Source: Polaribacter sp. MED152 (GTDB lineage: Bacteria; Bacteroidota; Bacteroidia; Flavobacteriales; Flavobacteriaceae). Taken from it: a DNA stretch of 64,000 bases. The position numbers were made by a program, and so were the translations under genes. Location: positions 372,001 to 436,000 of the forward strand of contig NC_020830.1 of assembly GCF_000152945.2 (NCBI RefSeq), written 5' to 3'. How positions within the stretch are numbered: the stretch's first letter is position 1; each line of letters starts with the position of its first letter. The notes beneath the pieces were generated by a model. The model did no database searches. It was not told where the DNA came from and saw nothing but the letters and a program-made list of their open reading frames with translations. Positions 30,982-40,384 of this stretch are shown here, one piece after another.

Positions 30982-31791
30982 TTACTCATTTTTTATGATT
31001 TTAAGGTAAGAGACGCTTTCTGCCCTTAATATTTTTATTAGTTCTAGCATTCTATTTTCCTTGTGTAAATCTTCTATACCTAAAGGATTGCAGTATTCTA
31101 AGAAATGAAAGTAGTTTTCAATAGGAATTTTTAATTCATCAAAAAAGAATTTTTCTCCCAATTCAGACATTATCTTATAAGGAAATTGTCTTTTTTGATT
31201 TAGTTTATTTCTTAATGCCCATAAACGTTCTGAGTGCTTAAAAGGCATTCCTATTTTGGCTCCTGCACCAGCCATTGGCATAGCACCTTCCATAGTATTT
31301 ACTAGTGGTGGTTTGGCTTTTTTTATTTCATCTATAGTAAAGTCTTTTTCTTTAAAGTTCACATTTGAAAAATCCATTACTTTTCTTAATAAAGAATCTT
31401 GTACATCTCTAGGAACATCTTTAGTATCTATACCTAATCTTCCTAACAATTGATTTCTTTTAAGTTCGAACTCATCTAACGTATAAACATTTGTATTTAA
31501 TTTTATATCAAGTTCTCGTTTATCTATAATTTCTTCTGAAATGAAAATCTTTTTTGCTTTGTATTGAATAGATGAAACCCTTAACGTATCTCCTTTAGAA
31601 ACAAAAATTCTATACAAACCTTGATCACTAGAAAATGTTCCTTGATACGTATTTAAATTTATGATATTTGCGTTTTTAATTACACCTAAAGAATCTGTAA
31701 TCTTACCAGTAATAATATATCTTTTACTTTGAGAATTTGCTGTAAATACTACAGCTAGCATTAATATAGAAAACAGTATACTTCTTTTCAT
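30982..31791 (-). CDS. Exported protein with carboxypeptidase-regulatory-like domain (1)
   Basis: The 269-residue protein has a signal peptide (FSILMLAVVFTANSQ) then a carboxypeptidase-D regulatory-like beta-sandwich (IITGKITDSLGVIKNANIINLNTYQGTFSSDQG... partly shown as TGKITDSLG and SDQGLYRIFV, about residues 27-95) of the CarboxypepD_reg-like family. The C-terminal half is helical and unassigned. The neighbour at 31866 has the same layout, so they are duplicates. It is probably in an operon with the DUF6702 and M1 genes. Confidence 0.8.
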   Translation of the reverse strand: MKRSILFSILMLAVVFTANSQSKRYIITGKITDSLGVIKNANIINLNTYQGTFSSDQGLYRIFVSKGDTLRVSSIQYKAKKIFISEEIIDKRELDIKLNTNVYTLDEFELKRNQLLGRLGIDTKDVPRDVQDSLLRKVMDFSNVNFKEKDFTIDEIKKAKPPLVNTMEGAMPMAGAGAKIGMPFKHSERLWALRNKLNQKRQFPYKIMSELGEKFFFDELKIPIENYFHFLEYCNPLGIEDLHKENRMLELIKILRAESVSYLKIIKNE

Positions 31792-31865
31792 AGATTTATT
31801 AGGCTAAGTTGTACTTATAACTATCTTGAAAATTACGTAATATTTTAATACAATTTTTATAAAAA

Positions 31866-32642
31866 TTAGTTTTTTTGAAGTAAACTAAGTTCAGTCTTAT
31901 TCTTTTGAGGAAATGTTTTGCTTTCTCTCATTAAAATTGCTGTTACTTTAATTTTATCATCCTTTTTAAAAAGAGTGATGATATTTTTCTTAAAACAATA
32001 GTTCAGAAATACATTGATGTTGTCTTGCTTAATATTTAAGTCTGTAATAAAAAAATCATCTGTGTAATGCTTTCTAATGCTGGCTAACATTTTATCTTCA
32101 TAGGTAAGTTTTTTTAACATTCTTTTTCTCTTGTTACTTCCGTTTAAAGCGCCTATTAGATTATCTAGGCTTACTGAAGCGCTTGTAAGTGTTGCACTTA
32201 CAATTTTTGTATCTTTTTCAACTTTAGTATTAGCATATGGTAAATTAAGCTTTTTTGCATTTACTGTTGGTGGTTTTATGTATTGCTTGTCTACATAAAA
32301 TATTCCTGTAGATCTTTCAAAAGTTATTTCATTTAATTCATTTACTTTTTCTTGTAAATCAATGGTTATAGATTTTTTTACATAAATTTCTTTGGTAATA
32401 ATTACTTCTTTTTTCTCTAGATTTATATGCGAAACAAATAAAGTATCGTTTAAAGAAACTGGTATTTGAAAAACACCAAAATCATCTGAAGCTGCACCTT
32501 GATTTGTATTTTTGTTGATGATGTGTGCATCTGGAATTGTATTTTCTTGAAATAGAATTTTTCCTGATATAATTTTTTGAGCATCTTGCCCAAAAGAAAA
32601 CCAAGATATAAATAAAAGGTAGAGTAGTAGTTGATTTTTCAT
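31866..32642 (-). CDS. Exported protein with carboxypeptidase-regulatory-like domain (2)
   Basis: The 258-residue protein has a signal peptide (MKNQLLLYLLFISWFSFGQ) followed by the same domain as the previous gene (ISGKILFQENTIPDAHIIN, SDDFGVFQIPVS). The C-terminal half is basic and unassigned. It is the first gene of the minus-strand run 32642-25971 and starts 74 nt upstream of its paralogue. Function unknown; both may be surface-display or receptor-associated domains. Confidence 0.8.
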   Translation of the reverse strand: MKNQLLLYLLFISWFSFGQDAQKIISGKILFQENTIPDAHIINKNTNQGAASDDFGVFQIPVSLNDTLFVSHINLEKKEVIITKEIYVKKSITIDLQEKVNELNEITFERSTGIFYVDKQYIKPPTVNAKKLNLPYANTKVEKDTKIVSATLTSASVSLDNLIGALNGSNKRKRMLKKLTYEDKMLASIRKHYTDDFFITDLNIKQDNINVFLNYCFKKNIITLFKKDDKIKVTAILMRESKTFPQKNKTELSLLQKN

Positions 32643-32745
32643 TGAAACAAAGAAAATGCCTAGTCCTCTTAAAATTCTATTAAGACACTGATAAAATTTT
32701 GTTAACAGGTTACGTTTCTGCTACTTTTTATGATGAAATTAAGAA

Positions 32746-32775
32746 TTGCAATCCATAAAAAATGACTTATTTTTG
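32746..32775 (+). promoter_or_regulatory. Textbook Bacteroidota promoter of pepE (leaderless)
   Basis: TTG at 32746-32748, a 19-nt spacer and TATTTTTG at 32768-32775 match the phylum consensus exactly. The pepE ATG begins 4 nt after the -7 element, so transcription should start at or next to the start codon. Confidence 0.8.
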
Positions 32776-32779
32776 AGCT

Positions 32780-33478
32780 ATGAAGAAAATGATTATAGCA
32801 AGCACGTCTACTATTTATGGTGGTAGTTATTTAGAATATCTTTTACCAACATTAAAGTCTTTTTTTAGTGATGTAAAAACAATCTTATTTATTCCTTATG
32901 CAAGACCGAGTGGAATTTCTTATGATGCATACACTAATATTGCTAAAGAAGCTTTTCAAAAAATAGGAATTGAAATAGAAGGTATTCATGGCTATAAAAA
33001 TCCCATAGAAGCAATACAAAATGCTGAAGGTATTTTTACTGGAGGTGGAAATACTTTTGAACTGGTGAATCAGTTATATAAAAATGATATTTTAGAAACT
33101 TTAAAAAAAGTATTAGAGAATGGTACACCTTATTTAGGCACAAGTGCAGGAAGCAATATTTGTGGTATCAATATGAAAAATACTAATGATATGCCAATTG
33201 TGTATCCTCCTAGTTTTAAGACTTTAGGTTGCATACCTTTTAATATAAATGCTCATTATTTAGACCCAATAGAGGGTACAAAACATATGGGTGAAACTCG
33301 AGAAACTAGAATTAAAGAATTTCATGTATTTAATAATACTGCTGTTTTAGGATTAAGAGAAGGTAGTTGGTTAGAAGTAATAGGTGAAACAATAACTTTA
33401 AAAGGAAATTATACTGCAAGGTTATTTGAAAAAGATAAAAAACCTATTGAGTCAGGAATAGGTGAAATTTCTATATAG
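32780..33478 (+). CDS. pepE: Dipeptidase E (Asp-specific), peptidase family S51
   Basis: The 232-residue protein has the S51 catalytic elbow GTSAGSN (Ser122 nucleophile) and the GGGNTFEL segment (88-95), as in PepE, which cleaves N-terminal Asp dipeptides. It is cytoplasmic, and length fits. It is monocistronic with a leaderless promoter and a bidirectional terminator at 33511-33540. Confidence 0.93.
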   Translation: MKKMIIASTSTIYGGSYLEYLLPTLKSFFSDVKTILFIPYARPSGISYDAYTNIAKEAFQKIGIEIEGIHGYKNPIEAIQNAEGIFTGGGNTFELVNQLYKNDILETLKKVLENGTPYLGTSAGSNICGINMKNTNDMPIVYPPSFKTLGCIPFNINAHYLDPIEGTKHMGETRETRIKEFHVFNNTAVLGLREGSWLEVIGETITLKGNYTARLFEKDKKPIESGIGEISI

Positions 33479-33510
33479 AAATAGTAGTGTAGTAGTAACA
33501 ACAGAACAAT

Positions 33511-33540
33511 AAAAAAGGGATAATTTTAATTATCCCTTTT
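33511..33540. terminator. Bidirectional terminator between pepE and ribBA
   Basis: GGGATAATT and AATTATCCC (33518-33535) are perfect arms, flanked by an A-run and a T-run. Confidence 0.9.
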
Positions 33541-33546
33541 CTTGTT

Positions 33547-34689
33547 TTAATAAGTTACGTAATCAACAATTTCTAAACCATAACCAATCATACCAACTCT
33601 TTTGGCTTGTTGGTTATTAGTTAATAGTTTTAATTTGCTGATATTTAAATCATGTAAAATTTGAGCTCCAATTCCAAAGTCTCTTTGGTCCATTGCAATC
33701 GCAGGTGCTTTTAATTCACCATTCTTCTGATTTTCTTTCAAAATATTTAATCTGCTCAATAAGTTTTTAGACTGATTTTGCTGATTGATAAATAAGATTG
33801 CACCTTTACCTTCATCATTTACAACCTGAAACATTTGATCTAATTTCTTATCTGCATTATTGGTTAGTGTACCAAGTATATCATTATTTACTAAAGTAGA
33901 ATTTATTCTTGTTAAAACTCCATCTTCATTGGTCCAAGATCCTTTTGTTAAAGCTATATGTACTTGATTATTAGTAGTTTGTTGATAAGCTCTTAAACGA
34001 AATTTACCAAAACGTGTTTCAATTTCAAAGTCTTCTTTCTTTTCAATTAAAGAATCGTGTTCCATTCTATAGGCAACTAAATCTTCTATAGAAACAATTT
34101 TTATATCGAATTTTTCTGCAACCTTTAGTAATTGTGGTAAACGAGCCATGGTACCATCTTCGTTCATGATTTCTACAATAACTCCTGCTGGTTGTAAACC
34201 TGCTAACCTTGCAAAATCTATAGCTGCTTCTGTATGACCTGTTCTTCTTAAAACGCCACCTTCTTTTGCCTTTAAAGGAAAAATATGACCAGGTCTAGCC
34301 AAATCAAAAGGTTTTGTTTCTTTATCAATTAAAGCATTAATGGTTAATGCCCTGTCTGAAGCCGATATTCCAGTTGTAACACCTTTACCTCTTAAATCTA
34401 CAGAAACCGTAAATGCAGTTTCCATAGGGTCAGTGTTATTATTTACCATCATTCCAAGCTCTAACTCTTTACAACGATTTTCGGTTAATGGTGTACAAAT
34501 TAAGCCTCTACCATGAGTTGCCATAAAATTTACCATCTCTGGAGTTACTTTTTCAGCGGCCGCTAAAAAATCACCTTCATTTTCTCTGTTTTCATCATCT
34601 ACCACAATAATAACTTTACCATTTCTGATATCATTTATTGCTTCTTCAATAGTGTTAAGTTGTGTTTGATTTGCTGAATTTGTAGTCAT
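33547..34689 (-). CDS. ribB: 3,4-Dihydroxy-2-butanone-4-phosphate synthase fused to a degenerate GTP cyclohydrolase II domain
   Basis: The 380-residue protein has an intact N-terminal RibB domain (DDENRENEGD, residues 31-40; TGISASDR, 106-113; GHTEAAIDFARL with His152) that makes the four-carbon riboflavin precursor. The C-terminal RibA-like domain (about 222-380) keeps the end DQRDFGIGAQIL...LLTNN...GYGLEIV but lacks all three zinc cysteines; there is no Cys after residue 73. GTP cyclohydrolase II activity is therefore unlikely here, and a separate ribA must exist elsewhere. It overlaps lptF by 4 nt and ends the operon. Confidence 0.93.
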   Translation of the reverse strand: MTTNSANQTQLNTIEEAINDIRNGKVIIVVDDENRENEGDFLAAAEKVTPEMVNFMATHGRGLICTPLTENRCKELELGMMVNNNTDPMETAFTVSVDLRGKGVTTGISASDRALTINALIDKETKPFDLARPGHIFPLKAKEGGVLRRTGHTEAAIDFARLAGLQPAGVIVEIMNEDGTMARLPQLLKVAEKFDIKIVSIEDLVAYRMEHDSLIEKKEDFEIETRFGKFRLRAYQQTTNNQVHIALTKGSWTNEDGVLTRINSTLVNNDILGTLTNNADKKLDQMFQVVNDEGKGAILFINQQNQSKNLLSRLNILKENQKNGELKAPAIAMDQRDFGIGAQILHDLNISKLKLLTNNQQAKRVGMIGYGLEIVDYVTY

Positions 34690-36137
34690 ATCGAATTACC
34701 TTTTTTAGGTAGTATTTTTTTGAAAAAATTAGTCACTGGTTGTAAGAAAGAATTTAAATTGAAAATTCCTTTGTCTTTTGTTGCTCTGTTGGTTAATAAA
34801 ATTGCTAATGGAATCATTAAAATTGCTGATATCCAAGAGCCTAGAATAGAAGTTATTGAGCTTTCTTCGGCTAAGTTTTTACCAAAAGTATTGGTAAAGA
34901 AATACAGCACATAAACTGCAATAGCTAAAATCATTGGGAGCCCAAAACCTCCTTTTCTAATAATAGAACCTAAAGGTGCTCCTATAAAAAATAGGATTAC
35001 ACACGATAATGAAAAAGCAACTCTATTGTAGTATTCTGTGTCATAAAAATTCACCATTTTTCGGTTCCATTTTATGCTATCTAAATTATTATTTATGGTA
35101 CTTACAACTCTAGTTGTTTTGGTAACAGCAGAGTTTAGAATTGTTATTTTCTCTTGAAGTTCAAAATTGTCAATTATATTGCTGTCTAAAGATTTGTTTT
35201 TTAAAGAGTCAGGATATTCATATAAATCTTTAGCAGAAGTACTGATAAATATGTTTTTAGCTCGTAAACCTAAAATTTCATCATAATTATCCTTTAACAT
35301 TGGTATTGTGTCCTTAATTTGATCTAAGGTTAGCATCATTGGTATTGTTGCTGAATTGATAGAATCTAATTGGCCTTCATCTAAAGTATCTCCAATATCA
35401 ATATTAAATTCGTATTCTTTAAAAGTGGCACTAGAAGCTGCCATTTTTTTACGTTTTATAGTGGTTCTAGCAGATTTTACATGCTCCTCATAATAATTAC
35501 CATTGTATAAAATAAAGGTCATATATCTACTACCTTCTTCAGTAACTATTTTCCCACTTTCTGCTGTAATTACTTTTTGATTACCTCTGTTACTCGTTAA
35601 ATCGTAGATCCAAACTTTTTTAAGTAAATTTTCTTCTTCTCCATACTTTTCATCAAATTTAATTTGGTAACCAGGAATATCTGCATTAAAACTACCAGGA
35701 ACTAAAGCTAAAGCTGGCTTTTTCTTTTTGATATTTAAATAGAGATTTCGCTGTTTTAAATTTGCATAAGGAAAAACATTATTCAAAAACAGAAAGTTAA
35801 GTCCGCTTAAAGCAATAGCTAAAATACCAATTGGTCTTACCAATCTTTGCAAGGAAACACCTGCTGATTTTGCAGCTGCAAATTCATAGTTTTCACCTAG
35901 ATTGCCTAAAGCCATTATTGATGACAGAAGCACACCAATTGGTAATGCTTGAGGTATAATCATTAAGGTAGTATAGTATAAAAATTTAAGTATGAAAATA
36001 ACGCTAATTCCTTTACCAGCAATGTTTTCGAAAGCTTGCCATAAAGCTTGCATAACCAATACAAACAATACAATTAGAAAGGTAGCAATAAAAGGAACTA
36101 GAAAGCTCTTTAAGATGTATTTATCTAATATTTTCAT
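34686..36137 (-). CDS. LptF/LptG family LPS-export permease
   Basis: The 483-residue protein has the YjgP/YjgQ fold: N-terminal helices (LVPFIATFLIVLFVLVMQAL, residues 14-33, and two more by about 110), a periplasmic beta-jellyroll region (about 140-365) and three C-terminal helices. It is one of two permeases of the Lpt bridge that moves LPS from the inner to the outer membrane. It is larger than E. coli LptF (366 residues) owing to a longer periplasmic domain. Next to lolA and ftsK in the same direction, in an envelope operon. LptF versus LptG is not decided. Confidence 0.9.
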   Translation of the reverse strand: MKILDKYILKSFLVPFIATFLIVLFVLVMQALWQAFENIAGKGISVIFILKFLYYTTLMIIPQALPIGVLLSSIMALGNLGENYEFAAAKSAGVSLQRLVRPIGILAIALSGLNFLFLNNVFPYANLKQRNLYLNIKKKKPALALVPGSFNADIPGYQIKFDEKYGEEENLLKKVWIYDLTSNRGNQKVITAESGKIVTEEGSRYMTFILYNGNYYEEHVKSARTTIKRKKMAASSATFKEYEFNIDIGDTLDEGQLDSINSATIPMMLTLDQIKDTIPMLKDNYDEILGLRAKNIFISTSAKDLYEYPDSLKNKSLDSNIIDNFELQEKITILNSAVTKTTRVVSTINNNLDSIKWNRKMVNFYDTEYYNRVAFSLSCVILFFIGAPLGSIIRKGGFGLPMILAIAVYVLYFFTNTFGKNLAEESSITSILGSWISAILMIPLAILLTNRATKDKGIFNLNSFLQPVTNFFKKILPKKGNSI

Positions 36138-36199
36138 AAAAAAACAAAAATAGCACCTTAAATATTAAGATGCTACTAATTTTCTGTTAATTGAAATAA

Positions 36200-36856
36200 T
36201 TAATCAATTGTGTAGTTTTGATTTAGATATTTTTGTTCATCAAACTTAAAAAAGCTATCAGAAATTGGCTGATTACTTTTAAACGATGTAATTGTAAAAC
36301 TTGTTTTTGCGCCATTAGAACCAGTTTGAATTAACTTATAAATGTGTTTAGTTTTTGCATCTATACCTAATTCTACTTTTACAATATCTGAATCGCTATC
36401 AATAGGGTTTAAAGTTACGTACTGTATTTTTCTACCGTTAACATTTTTTAATTTACCCATTTCAAAATTGTAACCTTCTTTATAAAAGCTTAATAATTTA
36501 GAAGGATAAATAAAACCATCATCTGCATTCATATCACCCTCTGAAGTTGAAATTTCTTTTTCTTCATTATTAATGACATATAATTTTTTACCATCGTAAA
36601 TAAAACGATTACCTAAATACAGTAAACTGTATTTTTCTCCTTTTAAATTAATTTCACCTCTAATTGGTGGTTCATCACCTTCTTCAATACCTGCTTCTTC
36701 ATTACTTAAAGTCTGGCTAAATCCAATAAACATATTGTTATAAGCAGACATTTTAGTAGACACTTCATCTAATAAAGCTTTTGCCTCTAAAGAGTTTTGT
36801 GAAAGAGTTACACTTGTAATAAACAAGCTTAAAAATAATACTACTAGTTTTCTCAT
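36200..36856 (-). CDS. LolA-like outer-membrane lipoprotein carrier
   Basis: The protein (218 residues from the ATG at 36856) has a signal peptide (LVVLFLSLFITSVTLSQ) and the LolA-type domain: LLDEVSTKMSAYNNMFIGF near the start, GEINLKGEKYSLLYLGNRFIYDGKKLYVIN, and VTLNPIDSDSDIVKVELGID (cited in parts only: GEINLKGEKY, IYDGKKLYVIN). LolA carries lipoproteins across the periplasm. In-frame ATG at 36874 gives a six-residue longer N-terminus and is less likely for a signal peptide. It sits directly downstream of ftsK, as in many Bacteroidota. Confidence 0.87.
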   Translation of the reverse strand: MRKLVVLFLSLFITSVTLSQNSLEAKALLDEVSTKMSAYNNMFIGFSQTLSNEEAGIEEGDEPPIRGEINLKGEKYSLLYLGNRFIYDGKKLYVINNEEKEISTSEGDMNADDGFIYPSKLLSFYKEGYNFEMGKLKNVNGRKIQYVTLNPIDSDSDIVKVELGIDAKTKHIYKLIQTGSNGAKTSFTITSFKSNQPISDSFFKFDEQKYLNQNYTID

Positions 36857-36891
36857 GTTTTGTTTAATTCTCATTTTGTTTAAGCAAAATG

Positions 36892-39336
36892 TTATTGTTT
36901 TTTTTCGTTTTCTAATAATTGCTCAAGAGCCATAAAATCTGGTACTAAAACTTGCCTTGCTTTACTACCTTCAAAACCACCTACAATTCCTGCTGCTTCT
37001 AATTGATCTATTAATCTACCAGCTCTATTATAACCAAGCTTTAATTTTCTTTGTAACAAAGAAGCAGATCCTTGCTGTGCTGTAATTATAATTTCTGCAG
37101 CCTCTCTAAACAATTTATCTCTGTTTGCTATATCAACATCAATACTTGTGCCACTTTCATCATCTACGTATTCAGGTAATAAATGAGCCTCTGAATATGC
37201 TTTTTGCGAACCAATAAAATCAGTAATTTTTTCAACTTCTGGTGTATCTACAAAAGCACATTGTATTCTAGTTATTGAGTTTCCATTGGTATAAAGTAAA
37301 TCTCCACGTCCAATTAATTGATCTGCTCCACCTGCATCTAAAATAGTTCTAGAATCGATTTTTGAGGTAACTCTAAATGCAATTCTGGCAGGGAAATTGG
37401 CTTTAATTATACCTGTAATTACATTTACAGAAGGTCTTTGTGTGGCTACAATTAAATGAATACCAATTGCTCTTGCCAATTGTGCTAATCTAGCAATAGG
37501 TGTTTCTACTTCTTTACCAGCAGTCATAATTAAATCAGCAAATTCATCAATTACCAAAACAATATATGGCAAGAATTGATGCCCATCATTAGGATTTAAT
37601 TTTCGCTTTTTAAATTTCTGATTGTATTCTTTTATATTACGAACCATTGCCGATTTTAACAAATCATAGCGATTGTCCATCTCAATACAAAGTGAATTTA
37701 AAGTATGCACAACTTTAGTGGTATCAGTAATTATAGCTTCTTCAGAATCTGGTAACTTGGCTAAATAATGACGTTCAATTTTATTAAATAAAGTAAGTTC
37801 TACTTTTTTTGGATCTACCAAAACAAACTTTACTTCTGCAGGGTGCTTTTTATATAACAGAGATGTTAAAACAGCATTTAAACCTACAGATTTACCTTGA
37901 CCTGTAGCACCTGCCATTAGTAAGTGAGGCATTTTTGCTAAATCTACAACAAATGTTTCATTAGAAATGGTTTTACCTAAACCAATAGGAAGCTCCATTT
38001 GAGACTCTTGAAATTTCTTAGAAGAAATTGCAGAGTGCATAGAAACTATAGTAGATTTTTTATTTGGCACTTCTATACCAATGGTTCCCTTACCAGGTAT
38101 TGGAGCTATAATACGAATTCCTAAGGCTGATAAAGATAATGCAATATCATCTTCTAAATTTTTAATTTTAGAAATTCTAATTCCTGCTTCTGGCACAATT
38201 TCATACAAGGTTATTGTTGGCCCAACAGTTGCTTTAATTTCTGCAATACCTATTTTGTAGTTTTTTAAAGTTTCTACAATTCTATTTTTATTTGCCTCTA
38301 ATTCTTCAGGATCTATAGAAATACTCTCATTGTATTGCTTTAGTAGGTTAAAAGTAGGAAAACGAAAGTTTGATAACTCTAAAGTTGGATCAAATTCTCC
38401 AAAGTCTTTTAATATTTTATCAGATAAATTTTCTGTAGAGTGTTCTTCTTCTTCAGATATTTCTACATTTATATCTAAATCTAAGTCATTTTTGTCAGGT
38501 ACTGTTTCCTCAACAATTGGCTCAGATATTGACTCTTCTTCAATTTTTAATGTAATTTCTTCCTTTTTACTAACATCTGAGTGCTTTGAAATAGTTGGTT
38601 GCAAGTTCTCTAGAGATAGTTCAAATTCAGATTTTTGCTCTTCTTTGGTTTCAGTAACAGATTCTTCAGTTATTGTGGTTTCTTTTTCAACATCAGGTTC
38701 TAATGCTTCATTCTCGGCTTTTTGCCTATTTGCAATTCTTTGAGCTTTCCATTTATCTAAATAACTATCTATAGTAACCTTATATCGTACAATGATGTAA
38801 GTAAAGAAAAGAAAAACTAGAACAATAGCTAAACCTGTTTTACCTAGAAAAGTTTGTAGGTAATTATTGATTTCATATCCTACAACTCCAGAAAGTAATG
38901 CATATTTCTGATGTAAAAACCCTAAGGTTATTGATAACCAAACCATGGATAGTAAACCCCAATTCCAAGAGATAATAATTTTAGCAAATTTTCTTTTAAT
39001 TAATATATAAAACCCTGTGATGAATACCTGATAAACGATATAAAATGCAGCTAAACCAAAACCATCATAAATAAAGAAATGGCTTAGGTTTGCACCAATT
39101 TTACCTAATAAGTTACTACTTTTTATATTTTTATCAGATAAATGATTTAATGTGCTTTGATCTGCTTGCCAATTGAAAAAGAATGAAATAAAGGCAATAA
39201 ACAAAAAAACCGAAAACAAAATTAAAAATAAACCCAAAATATTTTGAGTTTGCCTTGTTTTTAAAAAAGCAAAAACAGGTGTTTTTTCCTCTTTAGATTT
39301 TGAAGTTTTGGTTTTGGTTTGTTTTGATTTGGCCAT
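36892..39336 (-). CDS. ftsK: DNA translocase FtsK/SpoIIIE
   Basis: The 814-residue protein has four N-terminal membrane helices (about 25-185), an acidic linker (about 210-320), the motor domain with Walker A GATGQGKSVGLNA (about 478) and VLVIDEFADL (Walker B), and the C-terminal gamma winged-helix (ITAQQGSASLLQRKL onward) that reads the KOPS-type DNA sequence. It pumps chromosome termini to their sides of the division septum. The linker is far shorter than in E. coli FtsK. It precedes lolA by 18 nt. Confidence 0.96.
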   Translation of the reverse strand: MAKSKQTKTKTSKSKEEKTPVFAFLKTRQTQNILGLFLILFSVFLFIAFISFFFNWQADQSTLNHLSDKNIKSSNLLGKIGANLSHFFIYDGFGLAAFYIVYQVFITGFYILIKRKFAKIIISWNWGLLSMVWLSITLGFLHQKYALLSGVVGYEINNYLQTFLGKTGLAIVLVFLFFTYIIVRYKVTIDSYLDKWKAQRIANRQKAENEALEPDVEKETTITEESVTETKEEQKSEFELSLENLQPTISKHSDVSKKEEITLKIEEESISEPIVEETVPDKNDLDLDINVEISEEEEHSTENLSDKILKDFGEFDPTLELSNFRFPTFNLLKQYNESISIDPEELEANKNRIVETLKNYKIGIAEIKATVGPTITLYEIVPEAGIRISKIKNLEDDIALSLSALGIRIIAPIPGKGTIGIEVPNKKSTIVSMHSAISSKKFQESQMELPIGLGKTISNETFVVDLAKMPHLLMAGATGQGKSVGLNAVLTSLLYKKHPAEVKFVLVDPKKVELTLFNKIERHYLAKLPDSEEAIITDTTKVVHTLNSLCIEMDNRYDLLKSAMVRNIKEYNQKFKKRKLNPNDGHQFLPYIVLVIDEFADLIMTAGKEVETPIARLAQLARAIGIHLIVATQRPSVNVITGIIKANFPARIAFRVTSKIDSRTILDAGGADQLIGRGDLLYTNGNSITRIQCAFVDTPEVEKITDFIGSQKAYSEAHLLPEYVDDESGTSIDVDIANRDKLFREAAEIIITAQQGSASLLQRKLKLGYNRAGRLIDQLEAAGIVGGFEGSKARQVLVPDFMALEQLLENEKKQ

Positions 39337-39377
39337 TAAAAATTAGTGATTTTTAAAGGGTAAATATACATATTTGC

Positions 39378-39758
39378 TTAAAATAACAACGTTATTTTAG
39401 GCACATAAATTATAGAAGCAATAATTAAAGATATTATAGCTGCAAATGTTGGTGCACCTGCAGCTATATCTTTTATTTTACCTATTTTTTCGTGAAAATC
39501 TGGGTGAATAAAATCAGCAATTTCCTCTACGGCCGAGTTTGCAGCTTCTGCTACTAAAACAAGACCAATAGCTAAAAACTGTATACCCCATTCTAAGGCA
39601 GAAATATTAAAGAGAAAACCCAGAATTGTAGCAATAACTGCCACAAATAATTGAGCTTTAATACTGTCCTCAGAAGTAACTAGAATCCAAAGGCCTTTGA
39701 AAGCAAATTTGAAACTTCTAATTCTACCTCTTATAAAACCGTCATTTGGGTTTTTCAT
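39378..39758 (-). CDS. dgkA: Diacylglycerol/undecaprenol kinase family protein
   Basis: The 126-residue membrane protein has three helices and the DgkA signature AEAANSAVEEIADFI (about 68-82) and KIKDIAAGA (about 93-101) that hold the catalytic Glu and Asp. It phosphorylates diacylglycerol or undecaprenol in the inner membrane. Which lipid it uses is not shown by sequence. The start is 2 nt after the tpx stop, so they are co-transcribed. Confidence 0.92.
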   Translation of the reverse strand: MKNPNDGFIRGRIRSFKFAFKGLWILVTSEDSIKAQLFVAVIATILGFLFNISALEWGIQFLAIGLVLVAEAANSAVEEIADFIHPDFHEKIGKIKDIAAGAPTFAAIISLIIASIIYVPKITLLF

Positions 39759-39759
39759 A

Positions 39760-40257
39760 TTATAAAACCTCTAATGCAGCATCATAATTTGGTTCTGAGC
39801 CAATTTCTGGTACTTGCTCTGTGTAAACAATTTTTCCATCAGCATCTATGATTACAATAGCTCTAGAATGTAAGTTTTTAAAAGCGCTATCAGCAATCGT
39901 TACTTGATAATCTTTACCAAAAGAACCATCTTCAAAATCAGAAAGCATTTCTACATTATCAATACCTTCAGCACCACAAAAACGTGCTTGTGCAAATGGT
40001 AAATCTCTAGAAATACATAACACAACTGTATTTTCTAAATCGGATGCTTTTTTATTAAATTCTCTTACAGATTGTGCACATACTCCTGTATCAACACTTG
40101 GAAAAATATTTAATATGATATTTTTACCTGAATAATCTGCTAAAGACTTTTCTTTAAGTTCAACTGTTTTTAAATTAAAATCTAATGCTTTTTCACCAAC
40201 TTTTGGTAAATCACCTACTGTATTTATAGGATTTCCTCCCAATGTTATTCCTGCCAT
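39760..40257 (-). CDS. tpx: Thiol peroxidase (Tpx)
   Basis: The 165-residue peroxiredoxin of the Tpx class has the peroxidatic Cys60 in PSVDTGVCAQSV and the resolving Cys94 in FAQARFCGAEG. It uses thioredoxin to reduce lipid and alkyl peroxides. It begins the minus-strand run tpx-dgkA-ftsK-lolA-lptF-ribB, with short gaps; the run may be one operon. A 127-nt gap separates it from the divergent MATE gene. Confidence 0.96.
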   Translation of the reverse strand: MAGITLGGNPINTVGDLPKVGEKALDFNLKTVELKEKSLADYSGKNIILNIFPSVDTGVCAQSVREFNKKASDLENTVVLCISRDLPFAQARFCGAEGIDNVEMLSDFEDGSFGKDYQVTIADSAFKNLHSRAIVIIDADGKIVYTEQVPEIGSEPNYDAALEVL

Positions 40258-40384
40258 CTTTATAAATTTTGTTTATTCAAAAGTAATTAATTTTATTGAT
40301 AATGTTATTTTAAAACTGTGAAGTTCTCCTTAAATAAATGCAAATCTAATATGTATCTTCGCGATTTCAAATAGTAGGGTAGTA

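Noticed and set aside
34690..34760. FMN riboswitch for the riboflavin gene
   Set aside because: ribBA starts inside lptF by a 4-nt overlap, so there is no leader that could hold one.
38330..38743. A long plus-strand frame (137 codons) opposite ftsK
   Set aside because: It lies antisense to the Glu/Ser-rich linker of FtsK, whose composition yields a Ser/Phe-rich mirror frame; no promoter or family resemblance.
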